From: Ursus arctos
Lineage: Eukaryota; Chordata; Mammalia; Carnivora; Ursidae
Length of the DNA: 64,000 nucleotides
Reading direction: 5' to 3'
NCBI RefSeq assembly: GCF_023065955.2
Contig: NW_026622819.1
Span: forward strand, 2,013,501-2,077,500
Shown here: positions 11,869 to 21,850 of the stretch, piece by piece
How positions within the stretch are numbered: position 1 is the stretch's first letter
How the letters are laid out: every line of letters starts with the position of its first letter
Position numbers and translations under genes: made by a program
Notes under the pieces: model-generated
Seen by the model: only the letters and a program-made list of their open reading frames with translations
What the model was told of the DNA's origin: nothing
The model's database searches: none

Positions 11869-11910
11869 TCAAAGCACCACTTTTATATTTGTTAAGAGAT
11901 AATGTACTCA

Positions 11911-12090
11911 GGGGTCCCTGGGTGGCTTAGTAGGTTAGGCATTGGACTCTTGATCTCAGCTCAGGTCTTGATCTCAGAGTCATGAGTCAGCCTGCCTTGG
12001 GCTCTGCTGAGCGTGGAGGCTACTTAAAAAAATAAATAATAAAGAAAGAAAAAATAAAGAAAGAAAAAGGAGAGAGAGAGAGAGAAATAA
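11911..12090 (+). mobile_element. Carnivore SINEC, sense
   Basis: Sense SINE beginning 'ggggtccctgggtggcttag' (tRNA-derived head with mutated promoter boxes) and ending in an A-rich tail expanded to 'aataaagaaag' and (GA)n. It sits 42 bp from the antisense SINE, making an inverted SINE pair. Flanking 'ataatgtac' and 'ataatatac' may be a worn target-site duplication. Confidence 0.92.
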
Positions 12091-12095
12091 TATAC

Positions 12096-12850
12096 GCAAA
12101 CATTGATTTAGAATATGTTGAGACCTCATCGTACAATAAAAAATGCTCAATCTTCACGGTAGTTTCCCGAATATTTTAAAAGAATATAGTGCATCCTGTA
12201 ACTGTTCAATTTCAATAGTGAAAGGCAAATTAGACCAAGCTTATTAAATACAGTATCCAACTTTTCTACTCTTTATTTTTCCATTCCATTTGTTAGTTTC
12301 TGGTATTTAAGTTAATGTCTCTTCCTGTGGTTGAGATTTTTCTACTCCAATTTTTGGCTTTGTGTGTTTTTCAACTCTGTTTTGGGTACAAAAAGTTTCC
12401 GATGGGCATATTGTCTTAGTGCCTTCTTCCTTTTATTTTGTGACTCTCTAACTTTTCACTGTGCTTTCACTCTAAATTCTCACTTATTTCACACCCACAT
12501 CACTCCAGTTGCTTGCCCTTTGTTAGCCTGTGATGACCGGTTCCCTGTCCTTCCCTTCTTTCCCACTTCGTCTTTGATGTGTCTCTAAACTGACTTGTAG
12601 GAGGATGTTTTTTACCCAGTTTGGAAGATTGTCTCGTTTATGACATGAATGGAGCTCACTCACATTTATCACAAGTACCGATCTATGTACTTATCCTTTC
12701 TTCGCAGTATATTTTTGTTTCTGATTTCCTAGATGCAATATTTTCCTGTTTCACTCTTTCTTTATAAACTTCGATGTGCTGCATTGATCGTGCTTTCTTA
12801 GTTACTTCTCAGCTTCCCTGTGATTACCTTTGTAGGTGTATTATTAGGGC
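12096..12850 (-). mobile_element. Probable old LINE-1, antisense, upstream ORF2 part
   Basis: T-rich plus strand with phrases such as 'ctcactcacatttatcacaagtacc' and 'gtggttgagatttttctactcc' that resemble the antisense of the 5' half of L1 ORF2. The plus frame 12331-12588 is hydrophobic only because antisense L1 is T-rich. The match is weaker than in the neighbouring blocks. Confidence 0.5.
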
Positions 12851-13165
12851 ATAGTTTTAACGTACTCATTTAGTGGCTGCTGAGAATAAAACTGCTGGGA
12901 ACACTCATGAGCTGGTCTTGGCGTGGAATACGCTTTCATTTCTCCTGTGGAAACAGGAGTGTTCGTGCTGGGCCATAAAGTAAGGGTAAAGGTACGCTCG
13001 AGTCTATAAGAATCTTCCAAACGGCTCCTCATTTTGCATTTCCACCAGTAATTACAATAGTTGCTCAGCATCTGTACCGGCTCCAACTATTTTCAAGATT
13101 TAGAATTTTCACCATTCCAGTGGGTTTGCACGGTTAACTTTTTGGGATTTTAATGTGCATTTCTT

Positions 13166-13372
13166 CTTCTTTTTTTTTTTTTTAAAGATTTTATTTATTT
13201 ATTCGACAGAGATAGAGACAGCCAGCGAGAGAGGGAACACAAGCAGGGGGAGTGGGAGAGGAAGAAGCAGGCTCATAGTGGAAGAGCCTGATGTGGGCCT
13301 CGATCCCATAACACCAAGATCACGCCCTGAGCCGAAGGCAGATGCTTAACCGCTGTGCCACCCAGGTGCCCC
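13166..13372 (-). mobile_element. Young SINEC, antisense, with TSD
   Basis: T-run, then 'aaagattttatttatttatt' and 'cgacagagatagagacagcc', ending 'gctgtgccacccaggtgcccc'. The flanks 'ttaatgtgcatttctt' at 13150-13165 and 13374-13389 form a clean target-site duplication. It is inserted in the old antisense L1. The open frame at 13155-13349 only translates the SINE. Confidence 0.96.
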
Positions 13373-13505
13373 ATTAATGTGCATTTCTTTGATAACTTAA
13401 AGAAACACTTTCCCATGAGTTTATTGATCTTTCACAAATTTTTGGCTTATAAATGGTATGCTGAAACATTATCAACATTTTTAAACATTGGCTGTTTGTA
13501 TTGTT

Positions 13506-13709
13506 TTTTTTTTTTTCAAGATTTATTTATTTGAGAGAGAGAGTACAAGAGTAAGTGGGAGTGGAGGGGAGGGGCACAGGGAGAGGGAGAGGGAATCTCA
13601 AATAGACACCCCACCTTCCTGAGCACAGAGCTGAAAGCAGGACTCGATCTCATGACCCTGAGATCATAACCTGAGCCGAAACGAACTGACTGAGCCACCC
13701 AGGTGCCCC
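13506..13709 (-). mobile_element. SINEC, antisense, with TSD
   Basis: Antisense SINE with T-run at the left and 'gactgagccacccaggtgcccc' at the right. The flank 'tggctgtttgtattgtt' (ending 13505) matches 'tggctgtttgtgttgtt' (from 13712) with one difference. It lies 134 bp beyond the previous SINE in the same L1. Its body type differs ('gagagagagagtacaagag'), so it is an independent and probably older insertion. Confidence 0.95.
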
Positions 13710-14940
13710 ACTGGCTGTTTGTGTTGTTACAGTTGAGCTGTATTTTGGGTATCAGCCTGTGGTCTGTCACATGTATTGTGAATATTTTCTCCAGTCAATG
13801 GCAGGCCTTTTGGTTTCTTTGATATCCTCCTGAGAACGAAGTCTTTAGTTTGGTGAAGTTCAACTGTCAGTTTCTCTTTTATGAGGTTTATGTGTTTTGC
13901 ATCCTAAGTGATCTTTGTCTGAGCCAACGTCACAAAGATTTTCTATTATTTCTTCAAGAACTGTTATAGCTTTCTGTTTAGCCCCATGATTCATTTCAAG
14001 TTAAAATTTGTATTTGTTGTCTGCCCTAGTACCATTTGGGGGAAAGGCTGTCCTCTCCCCTCTCTGCGGAAGAAGCCATCTCTCACTGAAGTGATTTGTC
14101 GTGTGCGGTAGTCGGCCTGCCTGTGTCCACACCTCATGGATGTCATTCCTGCAGCAACCTTTGAACCAGGCCGCTAAGTCCTCCATCTCTGCTCCATTTT
14201 AAAGAGTCTCACTTTGCGTAAGTTTAGAATCATTTTCTACTGAAAACCCTGTTGGGATTTTCATTTGTACTGCAATGAATCTATTGACGAATTAAAGGAC
14301 GATGGATATTATAACCAATTGGGTGTTCTGGTCGGCACAATATATTTTGCCATTTAGGTAAGTTTCTTTAATTCTCCTCAGTAATATTCTGTAGTTCTGA
14401 GGATACAAGTACTGCACATACTGTGATATGTTGGTTTCCACATATGTTTAATGCTATCAATAATGGATATTAAAATTCATTTTCCAGTTGCTTGCTGCTA
14501 GCATAAATATAATGAATCATGGTACATTGACATTTCATCGTGTGAATTTGCCAAATCCATTTCTTAATTCTAGAAACTTTTGATGACTCCTAAAGATTTA
14601 GGATTTACTAGATAAAATTTATATTATTCACAAAATATGTTACCCACAAATCTACAAATAAAGACAGTTTTATTTCTTCTTTGGGAATCTGTATGGTGTG
14701 AGCTTCTTTTTCTTGCCTTATTGCACTGGAGAGACCCCTGGTACAATGTTGACCAAGTGTTGGGGGGGCAGACACCCTTGCCTTGCTCTTGATCCTGGAG
14801 GGAGGCGTTCAGGCTTTCACCACGGGACACGATGCTACCTGTAGGGTAACTGCCGATGGGCTTTCTAGGTTCAAGGATGTGCTCTGCGCCCTTGGTTTGC
14901 TGAAGGCGTTTCTTCCCTCCATCAGCGGTCATCAAGATAG

Positions 14941-16540
14941 TGTACTCTAATCCCCTTTATCTACTTCCCGCACCACCCCCACCTCCCCTCCAGCCACAAC
15001 TAGTTTGTTCTCTGTAGTTAAGAGTCTTTGTTGCTGTTGTTGTTCTTATCTCTTTTTGTTTGTTCATTTGTTTGGTTTCTTGAATTCCACGTAAGAGTGA
15101 GATCATACGGTATTTGTCTTTCTCTGACTGACTTATTTCACTCAGCATAACACTCTAGTTCCATCCATGTTGTTGCAAGTGGCAAGATTTCATTCTTTTT
15201 TTACGGATCCATAATGTCCCGTTGTGTATATTTATACACCACTTCTTTATCCGTTCATCGGCGGATGGACGCTGGGGCTGCCTCCGTATCGTGGCTATTG
15301 TAAATAATGCTGCCGTAAACGCAGGGGTGCACGTACCCCTTTGAATTAGCGTTTTTATATTCTTTGGGTAAATACCCAGTAGTGGAACTACCGGATCATA
15401 GGGTAATTCAGTTTTTAACTTTTTGAGAAACCTCCATACTGTTCCTCACGGTGGCTGCACCAATTTACATTCCCTCCAACAGAGCTAAGTGTTCCTTTTT
15501 ATTCCACATCCTCACCAACACTTGTTATTTCTTGTGTTTTTGATTTTTATCCACTCTGACAGGTGTAAAGTGATATCTCACTGCAGTTTTGATTTGCGGT
15601 AACCTGACGATGAGTGATGTAGAGAATCTTTCCATGTTTCTGTTGGCCATCTGTATGTCTTCTTTGGAAAAATGTTTATTCAGGTCTTCTGCCCATTTTT
15701 AATTGGATTATTTGTTTTTTGGTGTTCAGTTATACAAGTTCTGTATACATTTTGGACATTAACCTCCTATTGGATAAAAAATTTGCAAGTATCTTCTCCC
15801 GTTCAGTAGGTTGCCTTTTTGTTTTGTTGACAGCTTCCTTCACTGTTCAAGAGCTCTTTATTTTGGTGTAGTTCCAATAGTTTAATTTTGCTTTTGTTTC
15901 CCTTGCCTCAGGAGACATATTTAGAAAAATATTTCTATGGCTGATGTCAGAGAAATTATTGCTTATGTTTTCTTTCAGGAGTTTTATGGTTTTGGGTCTC
16001 ACATTTAGGTCTTTAATCCATTTTGAGTTTATTTTGTGTATGGTGTAAGAAAGTGATCCAATTTCATTCTTTTGCATGTAGCTGTCCAGTTTTCCCAACA
16101 CCATTTATTAAAGAGACTGTCTTTTCCCATTGGATATTCTTGCCTCCTTTGTCATATATTAATTGACCATATAAGTATGGGTTCATTTCTGGGTCCTCTA
16201 TTCTGTCCCATTGATCTATCTGTCAATTTTTGTGCTAGGGCCATAATGTCATACTACAGCTTTGTGGTGTATCTTGAAACCTCAACTGTGATACCTCCGC
16301 CCTGTTCTCTTTCCTCAAATTTGCTCTGGCTACTTGGGGTCTTTCGTGGTTCCATACAGGTTTTAGGATTATTTGTTCTAGTTCTGTGAAAAATGCTGTT
16401 GGCATTTTGACAGGGGTTGCTTTAAATCTGTAGATTGCTTTGGGTAGTATGGACTTTTTAACAATTCTTCCATTCGATGAAGTTGGTTATCTTTCTATTT
16501 GTGTGTCATCTTCAATTTCTTTCATCAATGTTTTCAGTTT
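14941..16540 (-). mobile_element. LINE-1, antisense, 5'-truncated, nested in older L1
   Basis: It starts with the antisense L1 3' UTR ('aatcccctttatctacttcc ... ctccagccacaactagtttgttctctg') and runs through ORF2 landmarks: 'tttgggtaaatacccagtagtgg', 'caccatttattaaagagactgtctttt' and 'gattgctttgggtagtatgg'. A minus frame at 15847-16104 keeps ORF2-like residues ([20 protein letters not shown]), but the frame is broken elsewhere. It is better preserved than the L1 around it. The ends are approximate, and I did not find a clear target-site duplication. Confidence 0.85.
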
Positions 16541-16611
16541 GCTGAGTTTTTAATCATGAATAGGTGCTGAATTTTGTCAAATGCTTTTTTCCCCATCTAT
16601 TGAAGTAATCA

Positions 16612-16790
16612 TGTCTCCCCTTCTTCTTCTTCCTCTTCTCCTCATCTCCATCCTCCTCCCCCTTCCCCTCCTCCTCCTCCTCTCCTCCCCTTCCTCCCCC
16701 TCCTCCTGGTCCTCTCTTCCTCTTCCCCCCTCCTCTTCCTCCTCCTCCTCCCCCTCCTCCTCCTCCTCCTCCTTCTTCATTTCTTGTTAA
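16612..16790. repeat. Polypyrimidine (CCT/CTT)n tract
   Basis: About 175 bases are almost purely C and T on the plus strand, built of 'cctcctcct' and 'cttcttctt' runs with only a few purine interruptions. Both edges are L1 ORF2 antisense sequence ('attgaagtaatcatg' on the left, 'ttgttaatatggtg' on the right), so the tract expanded inside the L1. The Glu/Gly/Arg-rich minus frame and the Ser/Leu/Pro-rich plus frame here are artefacts of the repeat. Confidence 0.95.
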
Positions 16791-16925
16791 TATGGTGAAT
16801 TATGTTAATTGATTTTTGGATGTTAAGTTAATCTTAAATTTTTGAGATGAATGTCTATTTGGTCATAATATTTTCTTTTTATCACTAGTTTTAATTTAAT
16901 GGTATTTTGCAAAGGAATTTACATC

Positions 16926-17124
16926 TTTTTTTTTTAAAGATTTTATTTATTTATTCGACAGAGATAGAGACAGCCAGCGAGAGAGGGAACACAAGCAGGG
17001 GGAGTGGGAGAGGAAGAAGCAGGCTCATAGCCGAAGAGCCTGATGTGGGGCTCGATCCCGGATCGCCGGGATCACGCCCTGAGCCGAAGGCAGACGCTTA
17101 ACCGCTGTGCCACCCGGGTGCCCC
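16926..17124 (-). mobile_element. Young SINEC, antisense, with TSD
   Basis: The body is very close to the SINE at 13.17 kb: the first hundred or so bases after the T-run are the same, followed by scattered changes. The head box reads 'gctgtgccacccgggtgcccc'. 'tacatcttttttttt' flanks both ends (from 16920 and from 17125). It is inserted in the old antisense L1. Confidence 0.96.
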
Positions 17125-19109
17125 TACATCTTTTTTTTTCTATGATGGATTTTGATAGTTCTCTTTCCTTATGTTTTTGGTGTCTTGGTATTGAAGTACT
17201 CCTGCCTCACAAAATGAGATTGAAGTATTTCCCTCCTCCTCTATTTTCTGAAACATTTTGTGTATCCTCATCATCATTATTTCTGAAAATGTTGATGGAA
17301 TGATCACTGAATTTTCTTTGTAGGGAAATTTTTCATGATAAATTTAATATTAGGAAAAATACAGAACTACTCAGACTTTTTGTTCTTTCTTATGTTTTGT
17401 ATCTTTCAAGAAATGTCTCCATTTCATCTGAATGGTTGACTGTATTGGCATAAAACACTTTAAAATGTTTCCTTATTATATCTTTAATATCTGTGAGATC
17501 TGTAGTGATGTGCCTTCTTTGATTCTTGATATTAATAATTTATATCTTCTCATTTTTTCTTTTTAAGTCGACTAGAGATTCATGAATTTTATTGATTTTT
17601 TTTTCAAAGAATGAGCTTTGGTTTCATTGACTTCTTCCTATTGTAAGTACTTTTTTTTTAATTCATTGATTTCAGCTCTGATCTTTATTATTTTCCTCCT
17701 TCTCTTATTTACTTTGATATTTCTTTTTTTCCTTTTTTTGCTTCTAAAGGTGGAGGCCTAGACCATTGATTTTCAATGTTCTTCTTTTCTAACATAAGTA
17801 CATTTAGCAGTAAGCTACAAATCACCTTTTAAGCACTGCTTTTGCTGAAGCCTGCAAAATTTTATATGCTCTGTTTTCATTTTTATTTAAATTATTTTCT
17901 AATTTCTCTTTGTTCTTGCCCTCTTCTTTGACACATTGCGTTATTTAAACATATTTTGCTTAATTTCCAAATACTTGGGAATATTATAAATGTATTCTTA
18001 TTGTTTATTTCTAATTTAATACTACTATATCAGAGAATATATTCTGTATAATTTCGTCCCTCTTATGTTTATTGAAACTTATATTACAGTCAATTACTTG
18101 GGTCTGCATTGTGGAAGATTCCAGATTCACTTGAGAAACTATGTATTCTGCTGCTGTAAGGCAGAATATTCTATATAGATCAATTAATTAAATTTGGTTG
18201 ATGGTGTTATTTAGGTTTTCTATGTCCTTATTGATTTCTTTCTACTTGTTCTATCAATTGCTGAAGGAGGAGTGTTAATGTCACCAATCATTCATGTCTG
18301 TTCCTTTTTCACTCTATCAGTTTTTTTGCCTCACGTATTTCAACACATTATTAGGTGCATACAAATGTAGCATTGTTTTATTTTCTTGATTAACTACTTT
18401 ATCATTATGAAATACCTTATATAGACATACGAATATTCCTAGTCCTGAAGTCTATGTTGTCTGATACTAAGATAGTCCCTTCAGGTTTCTTATGATTAGT
18501 GTTTTTATTGTATACCTTTTTTCATCCTTTTATTTTAACAAAGCTCTTTTTTTAATATTTGAAGTTTATTTCTTATTGACAGTATATAGTTGGGTCTTGC
18601 ATTTTATCATGTCTAATAATCTCTGCCTTTTAGCTGGTGTCTTAGATTTTTTTTTTATATTTAATATCACTTGTTACGGTTTTGCTTAAGTCTGCCATAT
18701 TGCTACTTACCTGTTCTTTTTTTACCTTTATCTTTCCTTGTCTTTTTTAGATTGATTCTTTTCCCTTATTCCACTTTATTTCCATTATTGGCTTATTAAT
18801 TATACCTCTTTTTAATTATAATTTTTAGTGGTCTCTAGAGTTTACAGTACACAACTTTAATTCAAAAGACTCTACCTTCAAATATTATATATCTTTGTAT
18901 GTAATGCAAAACCGTTATAAGACAATTCCCTAAGTCATACATTTTATTTATACATATGATATAAGCCTCATAATATGTTATTTACATTTTTGCTTTAAAT
19001 GGTCAATTAACCTTTAAAAAATTCAAAATTAAGACAAATAACTTTAATATTTATCTACATATTTATCAGTTCTGGAGCTCTTTATTCTTTTCTGTAGACC
19101 TAAGTTCCT

Positions 19110-20344
19110 TTTTTATTTTATTTTATTTTATTTTATTTTAATAATGATTTTTTATTATATTATGTTAGTCACCATACAGTACATCCCCGGTTTTCGATGT
19201 AAGGCTCGATGATTCATTAGTTGCGTATAACACCCAGTGCACCATGCAATATGTGCCCTCCTTACTACCCATCACTGGTCTATCCCATTCCCCCACCCCC
19301 CTCCCCTCTGTAGCCCTCAGTTTGTTTCTCATAGTCCATAGTCTCTCATGTTTCATTCCCCCTTCTGATTACCCCCCTTTCTTTATCCCTTTCTTCCCCT
19401 ACTGATCATTCTAGTTCTTATGTTCCATAGATGAGAGAAATCATATGATAGTTGTCTTTCTCTGCTTGACTTATTTCACTAAGCATTATCTCCTCCAGTG
19501 CCGTCCATGTTGTAGCAAATGTTGAGAACTCATTCTTTCTGATTGCTGAGTAATATTCCATTGTATATATGGACCACAACTTCTTAATCCAGTCATCTGT
19601 TGCAGGGCATCTCGGCTCCTTCCACGATTTAGCTATTGTGGACATTGCTGCTATGAACATTGGGGTGCATATGGCCCTTCTCTTCACCACGTCTGTATCT
19701 TTGGGGTAAACACCCAGTAGTGCAATGGCTGGATCATAGGGTAGCTCAATTTTTAACTTTTTAAGGGACCTCCACACGGTTTTCCAGAGTGGCTGTACCA
19801 ACTTGCATTCCCACCAACAATGTAGGAGGGATCCCCTTTCTCCACATCCTCTCCAACCAATTGTTGTTTCTTGCCTTGTCTATTTTTGCCATTCTAACTG
19901 GCGTAAGGTGGTATCTCAGTGTGGTTTTGATTTGAATTTCCTTGATGGCTAATGATTTTGAACATTTTTTCATGTGTCTGTTAGCCATTTGTATGTCTTC
20001 ATTGGAAAAGTGTCTGTTCATATCTTCTGCCCATTTTTTGATTTGTTTATTTGTTTCTCGTGTATTGAGTTTGAGAAGTTCTTTGTAGATCTTGGATACC
20101 AGTCCTTTATCTGTAGTGTCATTTGCAAATATATTCTCCCATTCCGTGGGCTGCCTCTTAGTTTTTCTGTTTCCTTGGATGTGCAGAAACTTTTAATCTT
20201 GATGAAGTCCCATAAATTCATTTTATCTTTTGTTTCTCTTGCCTTTGGGGATGTGTCATGAAAAAGGTTGCTTTGGCCGATGTCGTAGAGGTTGCTGCCT
20301 ATGTTCTCCTCTAGAATTTTGATGGATTCCTGTCTCACATCGAG
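19110..20344 (-). mobile_element. Young LINE-1, antisense, 5'-truncated, 15-bp TSD
   Basis: The insertion is bounded by 'tagacctaagttcct' at 19095-19109 and 20345-20359, a perfect 15-bp target-site duplication. The plus strand opens with a (TTTTA)n tract, the complement of the L1 tail. The 3' UTR follows ('gtcaccatacagtacatccc', 'gttgcgtataacacccagtgc') and then ORF2. Its length of about 1.2 kb against a usual 6-7 kb shows 5' truncation at insertion. It is the best preserved L1 in the window and lies inside an older L1 of the same orientation. Confidence 0.97.
19418..20344 (-). pseudogene. L1 ORF2 protein C-terminal remnant, frameshifted
   Basis: This is the coding part of the young L1 and would specify the C-terminal end of the L1 reverse transcriptase/endonuclease protein, beyond the catalytic domains. 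It is split over three minus frames. One runs from the 5' truncation point to about 20018, the next about 20021-19761, the last about 19801-19418. Typical ORF2 strings survive: NKSKNGQKI at the end of the first, [20 protein letters not shown] at the start of the second, and [15 protein letters not shown] and TMEYYSAIRKNEF in the third. At least two frameshifts, near 20.02 kb and 19.79 kb, together with 5' truncation, mean no functional protein. The few mutations fit a fairly recent insertion. The call as L1 is firm and the subfamily is not determined. Confidence 0.93.
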
Positions 20345-20950
20345 TAGACCTAAGTTCCTATCCAGCATTATTTAACTTCAGCAATAAGAGGTTTTTAGCA
20401 TTAGCATTGCTTGTAGTAAATGTCTTCTGGCGATAAATTCTTTCTCTTTTATTGACCTGGAAAAATCTTTAAAAATTTTTCAAAAAATTTTTGAAAATAT
20501 TTCTCTGGACACAGAATTATAAGTTGACTCCCCCCCCCCCCCCGCTTTCAGCACTTTATAGATTCTTTTCATTGTCTCCTAGCTTTCAGTGGTCCTAAGA
20601 AGAAGTCTGCAGTCATTGTTATCTGTGTTCCCTGAATCATGTGCTCCCACCCCCTTAACCCCAGTTGCCTTGCATGGTTTTCTTTGTATCTGTCTTGACT
20701 GGGCTTTGGTAAATTTTCTCATTAATTTGTAAAACTATCCAGTGTTATTTTTTCAAATATATTCCTGATCCTTTCCCTTTCTCAGAAACTCCAAATGTAT
20801 TTATATTAGATTGTTTGATATTTTTCCATAGGTCACCGAGGTTCTAGTTTTTGTTGTTGTTTTGTCTTTTTTCCTCCTTTGTGTGCTTCTTTTTGGATAC
20901 ATTATACTGCTGTGTCTTTAAGTTCCCTAATCTTTCCTTCTGTGGTGTGC
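20345..20950 (-). mobile_element. Old LINE-1, antisense, upstream part
   Basis: It follows the target-site duplication of the young L1 and continues the older antisense sequence: 'cactttatagattcttttcattgtctcctagctttcag', 'ctttctcagaaactccaaatgtatttatattagattg' and 'ttttccataggtcaccgaggttc'. These resemble the antisense of an ancient L1 outside ORF2. A C14 run lies at 20530-20543. Confidence 0.65.
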
Positions 20951-20952
20951 AG

Positions 20953-21225
20953 TGCTCTCTCTCTCTCTCTCTTTTGGATAATGGCCTCGTAGTCCATGGC
21001 ATGAAAGTAGGTTACCATAATTTATTTACCCATTTCCCCAATAAAACACATTTATATTATTTCTAAGTGTTTACTATTTGCAATGGTCATACAAAAAACA
21101 TCCTTGTGCATATATTCTTCTTTAGTTTTGTTTCTGTGTGATAGGGTTCTAGGTGTGGGATTTCTGAGTCAAAAAGCATATGTGTTTCTTTTTTCATTTC
21201 AAAATTATTGCCAGGTATTGTCGCT
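20953..21225 (-). mobile_element. Ancient L1/HAL1-type fragment, antisense
   Basis: After a short (CT)n run (20955-20972) come 'acaaaaaacatccttgtgcatatattctt' near 21092 and 'gatagggttctaggtgtgggatttctgagtcaaaaagcatatgtg' near 21141. These match the old antisense L1 pattern 'aatgaacatccttgtacatatatc ... tggaattgctgggtcaaagggtatg'. Confidence 0.7.
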
Positions 21226-21850
21226 TTCTACATATTCCGTCTCACACATGTCTGTTTGATTATGTACTTATATGGTTGACACAAAATAGTTAGTGTGATG
21301 ATTTCATACATTTTATTTCAGCACAGTCTTCCTTTTTTACCCTCTGTGCTTGGATGTCTGCTCCCTCTGCCCTCCAAATCATCCTTTTCTGTGGTGCTTA
21401 ATCTGCTAAGTCCATCAGTGATTTTTCTTTTTAGATATTGACTTTTTAACTCTAGAAGTTTCATTTGGCTCTTGGCTGAATTTTTATAAGGAATAGCATG
21501 AGAAGGCACAACACATACAATTGAGTACAATATAAATCAATGACCCAAACCAGCCAAACAAAAAACCTGCATATGCTTTTATGTAATAATATGTACATAA
21601 TATATGAATAAAATACATACTAGATTGCCTAGAGAGAGGAAGCTATAATAGTACCATAAAAATGTAAAAATTAACTTTTTTATATGAAAATCTATGTTCA
21701 TGAATTTTCTATAGTTTAAAATTAAGCAGAAATGCTGGAGTATAAGATATGGCTTCCTCAACTCCAGTAGATATACCACCTGATCTGGGTGATGGTGATG
21801 AGGATGATGAAGAGGATGAAGCTGGGGGTCTATATTTGACCACTGAAAAC
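21226..21850. other. A/T-rich unassigned stretch
   Basis: A/T-rich, probably partly L1-derived ('ctctagaagtttcatttggctcttgg' near 21451 resembles an ancient antisense L1). From about 21770 to 21838 there is a GATGA-rich purine patch. No gene is recognised. Confidence 0.5.

Larger units (their letters stand above)
12860..14940 (-). mobile_element. Old LINE-1, antisense, 3' part (split by insertions)
   Basis: 'gaatcttccaaacggctcctcattttgcatttccacc' near 13011, 'gtgaatattttctccagtcaatggcaggcc' near 13779 and 'cttattgcactggagagacccctggtacaatgttg' near 14720 follow the antisense order of ORF2. Two SINEs interrupt it at about 13.17 and 13.51 kb. The copy stops near 14.94 kb at a younger L1 and appears to resume near 16.54 kb at the same consensus position. 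Confidence 0.8.
16541..19094 (-). mobile_element. Old LINE-1, antisense, ORF2 and upstream (continuation)
   Basis: It resumes with 'tttttaatcatgaataggtgctgaattttgtcaaatgc' and continues through 'cctgcctcacaaaatgagattg' near 17201, 'caaagaatgagctttggtttcattgac' near 17606, 'gaagcctgcaaaattttatatgctctg' near 17848 and 'gaagtctatgttgtctgatactaag' near 18448, in antisense ORF2 order toward the 5' end. It is interrupted by a polypyrimidine tract and a SINE, and then by a young L1 at 19.11 kb. Confidence 0.8.

Noticed and set aside
11911..12090. Functional tRNA gene in the SINE heads
   Set aside because: The tRNA-like part is the decayed 5' region of SINEC elements, with mutated promoter boxes and no cloverleaf.
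13155..13349. 64-codon plus frame, nearly repeated at 16907-17101
   Set aside because: The two similar peptides are translations of two copies of the same SINE, not a gene family.
16577..16790. Glu/Gly/Arg-rich minus frame and Ser/Leu/Pro-rich plus frame
   Set aside because: Both are translations of the CCT/CTT microsatellite.
18492..18689. Hydrophobic 65-codon plus frame as a membrane protein
   Set aside because: It is T-rich antisense L1; hydrophobic codons follow from the base composition.
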